Origin: Symbiodinium natans
Lineage: Eukaryota; Sar; Dinophyceae; Suessiales; Symbiodiniaceae
Direction of reading: 5' to 3'
Assembly (NCBI GenBank): GCA_905221605.1
Contig: CAJNDS010002651.1
Span: 208,501-272,500 of the forward strand
DNA length: 64,000 nucleotides
The notes beneath the pieces were generated by a model. That model made no database searches. It was not told where the DNA came from and saw only the letters and a program-made list of their open reading frames with translations. Shown piece by piece: positions 32,525 to 42,700 of the stretch. The stretch's first letter is position 1; each line of letters opens with the position of its first letter. A program made the translations under genes and the position numbers.

Positions 32525-32556
32525 CCGAAGGTGTGGAAGGCGTCGGCAGCATCTCG
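32525..32556 (-). CDS. Possible exon, gene unassigned
   Basis: CTGCCGAG acceptor, then DAADAFHTFGL. Joined to the previous exon (33152-33225) it gives a continuous LRDAADAFHTFG, which supports adjacency, though the exact splice bases are unclear. Confidence 0.35.
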
Positions 32557-33151
32557 GCAGGAGTCCTATCAGGCTTAGGAGGTACTTTATCCGCTCGGAT
32601 GTTAGTACCTTCGTGCCAAGGTGCGCCGGGTTGTGAGGACCTGGTATGGCCCTCCCTAGACCCTAAACCCTAAACCCTAAACCCTAAACCCTAAACCTCC
32701 ATTTGCTTCTGTTTGACGACCAGGTTCTGAGTCCAGAGAAACCGGCAGTCTAAATGCCATAGTCGGGATACGCCAGTCTTAACTTTTGCAGCAGCATTGT
32801 CAAGACGGAGGATCAACTGATGGGCAACGGGGAAAGTGTGGAAATAATGTTTCGCAGAAACAGCCCTTCTGCCGCCACGGATGTTGCCGAAATCAGCTCC
32901 GACTCACGGCTAGTCAAACTGACCGAACATTGCCGCCGCGAGTACGGATCAAGGAATGGCCACAACTGATACTGCGTCGGTCTGGGGTTGAACCCCAATC
33001 ACCTAAACACCCCAAATAAGCCCAACTAGCCCCAAACCCCTAAGTTCAAAACCCTAAACTGTAGGGTTTAGGGTTTAGAGGTTTAAGGGGTTTAGGTTTA
33101 GGGTTTACGGTCTAGACCCTAAACCCTAAAACCCTAAACCTAAGCCGCGTC

Positions 33152-33225
33152 GCGCAAGGCTGCCAGCGTGGCCGGAGCCTGGGCCCCGGCGATGAGGAGC
33201 AGCGCCACAGGCGAGGGGCCTGCTC
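33152..33225 (-). CDS. Probable exon, Ala-rich helical
   Basis: CCCCAGAG acceptor, then PSPVALLLIAGAQAP and ATLAALRD. The helical, hydrophobic pattern fits a helical-repeat or membrane-associated segment. It has CCCTAAA units on the left and G-rich units on the right. Confidence 0.45.
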
Positions 33226-33991
33226 CTCTGGGGGAGTTTAAGGGTTTAGGGCTTAACTAGGGTTTAGGGCTGCGGGTTTAGGGTTTTAGGGTTTAGTTTA
33301 GGTTTTGGGGTTTGGGGCTTGGGGTTTAGGGTTTAGGGGTTTAGGGATTTAGGATTTCGGGAAACACCGAATCCACTAGTCTCAGGGTTTCGGGTGGGGG
33401 GGGGGGGGGGCTGTTTGTTGCCGTCATTTTACGCCGCGTTCTACTATAGATTTGGGAATTCACAAAAATCCCGATAATCGACCCCCCAATAGTCGGATTC
33501 CCTTGTAGTAAGGACCCCAAGAAGGTACCCCGAACTTCACCCAAAACCCATAACCCTAAACCCTAAACCCTAAACCGAACCCCAAAACCCAAAACCCAAC
33601 TGTGTTTCAAAAGGTCAACCAGGGTTTGGGGGTCCCAGACTACTACACCCAGAGGCTCCATCTGTAGCACTACAATGGATTTATAGTACCCCCAAAAGCC
33701 ATAGTAAACAGGATTTGGGGTTTGGGGTTTGAGGTTTAGGGTTTAGGGTTTCGGGTTTCGGGGACAAGGCCAGTCAAGTAAGTCTAGGGACCATCGACTT
33801 TCATGAGGGGACTGCAACCTCAAGGAGCTGCAGGCAGCGCCCTGCGCGCTAAACCCTAAATCCTAAACCCTAAACCCTAAAGCCTAAACCCTAAACCCTG
33901 AACCCTAAACCCTGAACCCTGAACCCTAACCCCAAAACCCTAAACTCTAAACCCCTAACCCCCCCCCCCCTCCCAAAAAAAGAAAATTGGC

Positions 33992-34066
33992 CTGCCAAAG
34001 AGTCCGCGACGTGCAAGTCGAGCCCCATCTGCAGCTGCAGAGTCTGCTCGAGCTCATCCAAGCCAT
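33992..34066 (-). CDS. Probable exon, helical
   Basis: AGCTCACCAG acceptor, then 24 codons including LDELEQTLQLQMGLDLHVAD, then a GC donor. The frame and ends are well defined. Confidence 0.5.
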
Positions 34067-34412
34067 CTGGTGAGCTTTGCGTTGTGGGGTTTAGGGCTTG
34101 GGGTTTAGGGCTGGGGTTTAGGGTTTCGGGTTTAGGGTTTGGGGTTTGGGGTCTGAGGTTTGGGGGTCTGGGGTTTGGGGCTTAGGGCTTGTCAGGGCGC
34201 TTCGGGCTCAGAGTTTAGGAGGGCTTGGGGGAGGGTTCCTGGACCCCTCTATGAAAAAAATGGTGGGTTTAGTGTCGGGGGTTAGGCCCATAAACTCCAA
34301 GCCCCTAAATCCTAAACTCCCAAACCCTTACCTCCTAAACCCTTAGTTCCTAAACCCTAAATCCAAAACCATTAACCTCCGAAACACCAAACCAAAGCAC
34401 CCCCTCTCCAGC

Positions 34413-34469
34413 CTAGGTCGCGGGTCTCGGACACCAGTAGCGCTACAGCGGGAGCTGGAGCGGCCTCAC
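34413..34469 (-). CDS. Probable exon, gene unassigned
   Basis: TCTGCGCAG acceptor, then EAAPAPAVALLVSETRDL, then a GCTGG donor. Confidence 0.4.
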
Positions 34470-34899
34470 CTGCGCAGAGAGTTTTTGTTACTGATTGTTA
34501 GGGGGTTTAGGGTTTAGGGTTTAGGGTTGAGGGGATTCAAGAGTTTTGGGGGTTAGGAGCTTCATAGGGTTTAGCGCTTAGGCACAGCTTCCAAAAGTAC
34601 TCTGTTTCGTGTGCACAGCGAGATTTAGTGTAAGACGCTCCCGAAATGGCAATTTCTTTCGTTAGGGGATAGGATTAGGGAGACCCTTGGGGATACAGAC
34701 CCTCTGAATAAGGTCCCTGTTCAAGAGGACCAGAAGAGGGTTAAGAAGGGTTACCGTTTTAAGGGCCCCCCCCCTTATCCTAGGGAAGGCGACCGAATTT
34801 GCATTATCGTCGCGTCTAAGGTTTTGAGTTTAGGGTTGGGTTGTTTGCCCACCCTAACCCCTAGACCCTAGACCCTAGACCCTAAACCCTAAACTTCAA

Positions 34900-34924
34900 G
34901 GGGGGGGGGGGGGGGGGGGGGGGG
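34900..34924 (+). repeat. Poly-G tract (25 nt)
   Basis: Uninterrupted G run following CCCTAGA/CCCTAAA units. Confidence 0.9.
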
Positions 34925-35242
34925 CAAGGTTTTTGCAGGCTTTATGCTGTGAGGCTGCTTCTGGTCGCTGTCCCTTCATTCCGGAGGCTCTTTCACCCTA
35001 AACCCTAAACCCTAAACCCTAAACCCTAAACCCTAAACCCCCAAAGCCTGCCAAACCCCTAACCTCCCTGAGCCCCTTATCCCCCTAAACTAGGATGGCC
35101 GACAAAACCCTCTTAAAAGCACTCCCAAAAGTTATCATCCTCTTCAACCCGAATGAGGGGAAAGATAAAACATCGCAAGGGCCTACCTAGTACACCCGAA
35201 ACCAACTCAGATCACCTATATCAACCCGAACCCGAAGTCGCC

Positions 35243-35345
35243 CTAAACCCTAAACCCTAAACCCTAAACCCTAAACCCTAAACCCTAAACCCTAAACCCT
35301 AAACCCTAAACCCTAAATCCTAAATCCTAAACCCTAAACCCTAAC
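35243..35345 (+). repeat. CCCTAAA array
   Basis: About 14 units immediately left of the exon at 35347-35431; G-rich at its donor in transcript sense. Confidence 0.9.
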
Positions 35346-35346
35346 C

Positions 35347-35431
35347 CCCCGAGGCCTCCAGCATCTTGCGCCGTGCGGGCATTCTGGTCCACACCCCGAC
35401 GCACCGCCGTGCGCCACAACGAGGGCTCCTT
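35347..35431 (-). CDS. Probable exon, gene unassigned
   Basis: CTCACAAAG acceptor, then KEPSLWRTAVRRGVDQNART and AQDAGGLGG, entering GTTAGGG repeat at the donor. Basic and helical. Confidence 0.45.
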
Positions 35432-35465
35432 CTTTGTGAGAGTTGCTTAGGGTTTAGGGTTTAGG

Positions 35466-35474
35466 GTTTAGGGT

Positions 35475-35526
<52 letters not shown>
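35466..35526 (+). repeat. GGGTTGA variant array
   Basis: About nine GGGTTGA units, another homogenised variant, followed by a decayed family C element (about 35540-35650, CATGAACCTCCCCAAGTA at its right end). Confidence 0.85.
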
Positions 35527-35527
<1 letters not shown>

Positions 35528-36669
35528 GCTCTCTTGAAGGCTCACGGGTAGTTACAGGTACGGTTGTACATGTACACACCCCAAGAAAACCATAGTTGCC
35601 TGTCTGATAACCGTACTTATAAGTTCTCATGAACCTCCCCAAGTAGGGTTTACGGTGTTCACAGGGTTTACCTAAGCCCTGAAAATACCAGAAGCATGGC
35701 AACAACCGAGGCGTCAACACAATTTGTGCTAGCGGTAAGTCACGAAAAGAACGCAACTGTGTGCAAACATCATGTCTCCACATTGTGCAATAGCAAATCA
35801 TGATGAGCAAATATAGATGTATTAACTTCAATTCAGCTGTAAAAGAGAAACCAAGTACATTTATATGTACATACATGCAAAAACACGCATTCACACAATT
35901 CACAGACGTTTTGATGTGTACATCGACACATACATACATGCATACTTGCATCCTCCATACATACACAGAATTAATTGTGTGTATACATGTATATGTATGT
36001 ACATATGTGCACGCACACGCACACCCTGTCATATTGGGGCGGCCAATCTGGGCATCTGGAATGAAGCTATTTACAGCTTATAGCCAAAATTTGGCCCTCG
36101 GGGCTGTCGGGGATTGGAGGTATAGGGCTTGGTGCTCTCGAAACCCTGCAGGGTTTAAGGTTTAGGGCTTAGGGTTTAGGAGATTAGGAGATTAGGAGAT
36201 TAGGAGTTAGGGTTTAGGGGTTGGGGTGGATCCTAAACTCTTAAACTCTAAACCCTATCTAAGTTCCAATAGGCCCAAGAGGAAAGGGAAACCCCTCAGC
36301 TGAACCTAATCTGTACTTGGATGTTCATGGTGCTTGTTATATGTCGAGTTCACCCTAAACCCTAAACTCTGTAGCCACAGATACGGGACTTTGGGTTTCG
36401 GGGAGGGTGGGGCGGTTAGGGAAGGCGAGTTTCAGAGATTTCGGGATCTACGGGCGTCTTGAAAAAAGCTGTTGGTTGGCTTAGGTTTCTAAGGGCTTAA
36501 GGCTAGCCAAACCCTGAACCGGCTTTTCTCAGGTTTGAGGACATCCCTCGATGCCTTGAACCCATGGATCCCCCCTAGGGCACTTATAGTGGCGTTACCA
36601 ACCCTAAACCCTACTAAACCCTAAACCCTAAACCCTAAGCCCTAAACCCTAAACCCTAAACCCTAAACC

Positions 36670-36771
36670 CTACAGCCCGAGCCCCATGATCCGCCCGACC
36701 TCATCCAAGCTCTCAGGGAGAGCGTCAGGGCCAGCCTCGAAATCATCAGGCATCTTGGGATCTGGGGCTTC
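36670..36771 (-). CDS. Probable terminal exon with TAG stop
   Basis: AAACACAG acceptor, then 33 codons (APDPKMPDDFEAGPDALPES, then LDEVGRIMGLGL) and an in-frame TAG that is also the start of the telomere-like array. Acidic. A likely C-terminus for the channel gene or its neighbour; an internal GC donor in GGGGCTCGGG is the alternative. Confidence 0.5.
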   Translation of the reverse strand, partial: EAPDPKMPDDFEAGPDALPESLDEVGRIMGLGL

Positions 36772-37146
36772 CTGTGTTTAGGGTTTAGGGTACAGTTTAG
36801 GGTTTAGGGTTTAGGGTTTAGGGTTTAGGGTTTCGGGTCAGCTCCTGAAGACTCAGCTGTATATATAGAGCTTGCAGCGGAGGTCTTTGCAGGGGATGCA
36901 CTTGAAAAATGGTTTAATGTTGCTTGCGACGCTCTCTTCTAGGAGCCGTGTCCAAGGGAGGTGGGGGAGGCTAAACCCTAAACCCTAAACCCTAAACCCT
37001 AAACAGTGGCTAGGCAGAATCATTCCCTTCCGAAGGCTTTTTGGGGGAATGCTCAAGCCCAACACCCTAAACCCTAAATCCTAAATCCTAAACCCCCAAA
37101 CCCTGAACCCTAAAGCCTAAGCCCCAAACCCTAACCCGAAACCCTG

Positions 37147-37512
37147 TCGAGTCTCCCTCTCTCCTCACCCTGAACCCCAAACCCTAAACCCTAAACCCTA
37201 AACCCCAAACCCCGAACCACAAACCCTATTAAAGTACAGTACTCCAAAAACCAATTCCTCACCCTGAACCCCAAACCCCAAACCCTAAACCCTAAACCCT
37301 AAACCCCAAACCACAAACCCTATTAAAGTATAGTACTCCAACAGCCAATTCCTCAGGGCTAAGCCCCAAACCCTGAACCCTGAACCCTGAACCCTGAACC
37401 CCGAAGCCCTAAGCCCTAAGCCCTAAGCCCTAGACCCAAACCCAGTTCCCTAAACCCTAAACCCTAAACCCCAAACCCCAAACCACTATAGTACTCCAAA
37501 AACCAATTCCTC
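37147..37512 (+). repeat. Higher-order repeat with GTACTCCAA core
   Basis: Three copies of AGTACTCCAA.A.CCAATTCCT (near 37238, 37332 and 37490) are spaced 94 and 158 bp apart and separated by CCCTAAA-type units. A relative lies at about 27350. Confidence 0.7.
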
Positions 37513-38019
37513 AGGGCTAGGCCAGGACCAACAAGGTCGAGCCAGGGCTGCAGGCGGCCGCCTTCACGATCCCAACAGCCAGGCAAGGGGTTTGGGGTTT
37601 AGGGTTTGGGGTTTAGGGCTTAGGGATTAGGGTTTAGGATTTAGGGTTTGGGGTTTAGTTTCAGTGTTTCAGGGTCCAGGATATAGTGGATTCAGGGTTT
37701 AGGGTTTCCATGTTTCAGGGCTTAGGGTTGCAGTGCTTCAGGGCTTAGGATTAGGGTTTAGGGTTTAGGGTTTAGGGTTTAGGGTTTAGGGCTTAGGGTA
37801 ATTCAGGGTATCTCGTGGGGGGCGAGTGGCGCGCGCTGGCGCTAAGAAGCACCCTGGCGCAGGCGCGCCCCGAGACGTGTATCCCCACCCCTCGCTTGTG
37901 CTCCACCCTCGTCTGTTGCATTAGGGTTTCGGGTTTAGGGTTTAGGGTTTAGGGTAATAATTATGATCGTTCTCATGTTTCTTCCTTCGTGCTGACAGCG
38001 ACGTTTAGGCTATGAGGAA

Positions 38020-38089
38020 GGCGCTGCTTAAAGGCTCCGCATCTCGTGTCGATGTGCCCGGAGTCCTTGGCGGGGAATGGCTCGAGGCG
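38020..38089 (-). CDS. Probable exon, gene unassigned
   Basis: AACTCTCAG acceptor, then RLEPFPAKDSGHIDTRCGAF. The frame stays open beyond the likely donor. Confidence 0.4.
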
Positions 38090-38344
38090 CTGAGAGTTTG
38101 GAAGGTTTAGGGTTTAGGGTTTAGGTTTTAGGGTTTAGGGTTTAGGGTATAGGTTTAGGGTTTACGCCAAATCCCAAGGCTCCATAGATCTCATTAAAAT
38201 TGGGACGACGCACATCTCTAGAGACCCTACAGCCTAAGCGTCTCAACCCTAAAGCCTAACCCTAAACCTCAAACCCCAAACAAACCCCAAACCCCAAACC
38301 CCAAACCCTAAACCCTCAACCCTAAACCCCAAACCCTGAACTGC

Positions 38345-38425
38345 CTCCCATGTTGCGCAGGCCGCCATGGCGGGACTAAATTTCTCGGTCTTTCAGTGCT
38401 TTTTAGAAGGTTTTTGAGCGCTTCG
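38345..38425 (-). CDS. Possible exon after the channel pore
   Basis: The open frame includes LEALKNLLKSTERPRN. A helix of this kind could follow S6, but the splice ends are weak. Confidence 0.25.
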
Positions 38426-38578
38426 AGGATGCTTAGGGTTTAGGGTTTAGGGTTTAGGGTTTAGGGTTTGGGGTTTAGGGTTTAGGGTTTAGGGTTTAGG
38501 GTTTGGGTTCTCGGAGCTCCTTTGTCTTTGGATGTTTGGAGCGTTGTGGGTCCGCAGCCTGGAGGTTTGGGTCTTGGA

Positions 38579-38645
38579 CGCCCTAAACCCTAAACCCTAA
38601 ACCCTAAACCCTAAACCCTAAACCCTAAACCCTAAACCCTAAACC
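38579..38645 (+). repeat. CCCTAAA array
   Basis: Nine near-perfect units. The facing TTTAGGG array is at 38431-38505. Confidence 0.85.
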
Positions 38646-39037
38646 CGCAATTCAGGAGCGTCCATGTTGGGAGTTGCAGGGTTTCGGGTTTAGGGTGTGG
38701 GGCTTAGTAGGTTCTATAACCCTTAGGGTTTAGGGTTTAGGGTTTGGGGTTTAGGGTTTAGGGTTTAGGGTTTACGGTTTAGGGTTTAGGGTTCAAATAC
38801 AGGGTATAAACCCCAAAGCAATGGGGATATTATATGGAGCACCAGGTAGCGTTCAGAGTGAAGGGTTTTCTGACCACCAAGGACGAGGGTTGGGGTGTGG
38901 GGTCAGGGGTCTGAAGCTGACTGCTGCAGCCATGCATGAGGTGAGGTGACGTGATGTGAGGATCGACTGAAGGGCGGCCTCCGGCGCAAGGCTTACCGAC
39001 CCTTGTGATGCTATTTTGTCTGTGAATTTGTGCTCTA

Positions 39038-39115
39038 AGAAACTATCACGACCTGACTGGCGACAAAAAGCACCCCACAGATGGAAAGAACAAGCACAAG
39101 ACTCAGGGTGCCCCA
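39038..39115 (-). CDS. Possible transmembrane exon (S6 candidate)
   Basis: The frame reads TLSLVLVLSICGVLFVASQ, strongly hydrophobic and placed after the pore exon. The same bases also look like a polypyrimidine tract ending in CCAG, so it may be only an acceptor region. Confidence 0.25.
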
Positions 39116-39455
39116 AACCCTAAGCCCTGAACCCGAAACCCGAAACCCTAAACGTTTGGGGGCAGGAGGCTCGGGCTTTTGCCATGGGGAGAACAAGGGG
39201 TTGAGCAAAGAACGCGCAGGGTTGTAGAGGGTGAGTTGGGGGTGCGGGAGGGGTTTTTGCGGCTTTGTCACGCTTCCCGAGTTCGCCCCTTGTATTGCCT
39301 TTTACGGTAAGAAGGGTTTAGGGTGTAGGGTTCGGGGTTTTCGGGTTTCAACCCTCGAAGTAGGAAGTACGGGTACGTATCCGGGTTTCACTGGAGGGGG
39401 GGTTTAGGACGGTACAAGAAGTAGGATCATAACACACATAGAGGTGACTTTCCGT

Positions 39456-39552
39456 AAGGGTCCATGTACCTAATTCTTCTATGCTTGGGCCGCAAACACC
39501 CTATATAGGAAGTACTTTAAGGCCTAAGTATTCCATATATAGGGACCCTGAG
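39456..39552. repeat. Hairpin repeat, family B, copy 4
   Basis: AAGGGTCCATGTACCTAATT and ATAGGGACCCT at the ends, ATGCTTGGGCC ... AGGCCTAAGTATT inside. Confidence 0.65.
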
Positions 39553-39769
39553 GGTTTCAATTTAAGGAACCCTAAACACCCTAACGGTTTCTCTAGGATG
39601 TTCCAAAGAACCCTCTTTCAAAAAATATTCCTGAACATGATCCTCTGAAACAAACCCAATACAAAATGTACAAGGGTTTAAGCCTAAACCCTAAACCCTA
39701 AACCCTAAATCCTAAACCCTAAACCCTAAACCCATACCTAGTTCTGTTAAAGGGAGAACAAAGGTTCAC

Positions 39770-42700
39770 CTGAGAGCCCGCACACCGAAGGGAAGAGATC
39801 CTGGAGCTCTGCGTGATCCTCCGGAAATGTCTTCTCCGATGACGGTTTGGGAGTTTAGGGTTTAGGGTTTAGGGTTTACGGGTAGACTTAAGGCTGAGGG
39901 TTTGGTTTAGGGCTAACAGCCGGCTGAGCTTGCTAGCAGCGCAACTGTTCAAGGTGGCCAAGCCACACACCCTAAACCCTAAACCCTAAACCCTAAATCC
40001 TAAACACATGTCCCAGCTAAGGATTCAAGCGAAACTTCTTTGGCAAGCACCCAATAAAACCAAACGAACCTCAAAGTCTGGGCTCATATACCCTAGACTC
40101 TTGTAATTCCTATTAATGTATATGAACCCTAAACCCTAAACCCTACACCCTAAACCCTAAACCCTAAGCCCTTTTAGGGCTCATGTCGTCCCTAAGCACT
40201 GTCCACCGGCTTCCTGCCAAGCATGCTCAGCACCGTCGGCATGCACCCGGATCTTTTGCTGCTGTTTGGGGTTTAGGGTTTAGGGTTTAGGGTTTAGGGT
40301 TTAGGGTTTAGGGTTTAGGGTTTAGGGGGCTTACTTGGAGGTTCATGGTACTTATTAACCAATTATCACTGTACTTCTAAGCCACTTATGAGCCCCTTAA
40401 GTGCCCCAATATGCTTCAAGGTACAGATATAAGTACAGTTTTCATTGGTTAGTAAGTACCGTGATCCAAGTAATTAGACCGAGCTTGGCTGATGAGGCGG
40501 GTTCAAAGCAAACAGGGCCAGGGTAGATCAACTGGGTTGCGTTTGCCAAGCAACTTTCGCAAAGTGTCCGCGACACCATAGCAAAGTTTAGGGATTAGGG
40601 ATGGAGGTTTAGGGTTTAGGGTTTAGGACCAAAACCCGAAGCCTGAGCCCATATAAGCCCTAAGACCTAAACCCCTGAGCCCCCTAAGCTTTCTAGAGCC
40701 CGAATATCCTAGAAGCCACCAAACTTGTGAAGGCTATCCTTTTCGAGGCATTTATCAACACATAGGGGTACGCTTTTATAGCTCTAAATGGCTCTAAATG
40801 CTACAATCCTTTTCGCTATCCGTACATTCGGGTGTGAGGACTCCGGCTGGTCAGTTCAGGGTTCTAGGGTGCAGGGTTTAGGGTTTAGGGCTTAGGGTTT
40901 AGAGTTTGAGGGTTAAGGTTTAAGCTACCCTTTGAGGGATTATGCGGGGCACCCGATATCCCCCTATGTCCACCTTTTATGCGGTTATGTAGTAAGAACC
41001 AGGGGTGGGCGTAAGTTCGGGTGTCCTCCTTTGCTTGCGTCTTGAAGACGACCCCGAAGACGAAGAGCAGGACCAAACTCAGAAATCGGATTGGGGTTTG
41101 GTCTTCGGGCAGTTCCACGGTCCCTCAATATGGGCCCTAAAAAATGGGGACCCCTTTTACACCTCCCCTATTGACGCCATACATAACCCAAACGCCCATA
41201 CTACAGGACCCTTGAAAAGAATCGGATTTGGGTGCTTGGGGGAATCTGGGCGGCCAGGGTTTCTAGAGTTTGGGGTTTAGGGTTTAGGGTTGAGATGTCA
41301 GTCCTGTAGGTATCTTGGCTGCCCTGTTAACCCGATACTCAGAACTGCGCCCAGGGGTCCTGCAACTAGACCGTAACCCGTACCCCTGAACTCATACGGT
41401 TCCCTACTATAGGTTTAGGGTTTAGGGTTTAGGGTTTAGGGTTTAGGGTTTAGGGTTTAGGGTTTAGGGTTTAGGGTTTAGGGCCCCCCTACGTTCCCTA
41501 AGTAGCCTTAGTTATCGGGGGAAGCTAGGGGGGGTAGTACAGAGGGTGGTAGTAGAGGAACCCATGATAAACTTTATGTGCCTTCATACTGCCAAAAAGG
41601 GTCTTTAACCGAGTGAGGCAACATGGCGCCAAAAAAACAACACCCCTCAATTAAAATTAACCCCCTGAACCCTACGCCCCAATTAACCCCTTACTAAAGC
41701 CTAAACCCTAACCAACCCTAAACCCTAAATCCTCAATCCGCCACGCGAAAACAATAAACCCTAAAACAACCTAAACCTTAAACTCTAGACGCCTGAGCCC
41801 TCAACCCTAAACAAGCTCGACACGGAGCCCTTCGACATTAATCTCTTCCCCCTAATATTCACCCCCGATATTAAATACCCACACCATCGTAGTTATATTA
41901 TAGCTACACTATAGCTTTATGATCGCTATACTATAGTCATATATTGTAGTTATATAATGGATATAGTATAGCTATATGAGTTACATTATAGCTATACTAT
42001 AGTTTCTAGGGGGCGGGCGGGGGGGGGGGGTATTCATTACCTACAGCTCCCACCCCAAGAATCTAAGAAGCCCGGGTTCGACCCTGTAGGGCTTTTAGGG
42101 TTTAGCGTTTCAGGCTTTAGGGTTTAGGATTTCGGGCTTACGGTTTAGGGCTATGGCAGCAAGACCAATCTCCAGCATTCTCCAGAAGCACGGGCCACAT
42201 GTGGCCACACACAGCTCCCTGTCTTGCTGCCGCAACCACGATGCAATCGATCTGTGCCCAAGACACACTGTGAAGATCAGTCCACGCCCCAGTAGCCCTA
42301 AACCCTAAACCCTATAACCCTAAACCCTGAACCGGCAGGGGATTCGCGATGGCGACGGTATGCCGCCGAGGGGGCAACTTGCGGGGCAACTCGTTTAGAG
42401 CGTGTTAGGGCTTGTAGAGCGTTAGGGTTTGCAGGGTTTAAGGGTCGAGGGTTGGGGGTTTGGGGAAACCCTAAATCCTAAACCTTAAACCCTAACCCCC
42501 AAACCCTAAACCCTATGCTTGCTTAGGGATTAGGGTGGCTGCCAGGGCCATGCTCTGTGCCCCCCGACAGCAGCAGCAGGGTGAAGAACACGGACCGAAT
42601 CGCGGCGGCGATTCCCTGTGCTCTCAGAGAGCCAGCTTAGGAGTAAAGCGTTTTCGGGTTTAGGGTTTCTAGGGTCTAGGGTCTAGGGTCTAGGGTTTCG

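Noticed and set aside
35865-36083. Open frames around 35.8-36.1 kb
   Set aside because: Rich in alternating ACATA/TGTAT sequence, giving low-complexity Thr/Ile/His/Tyr translations on both strands. No splice or domain support.
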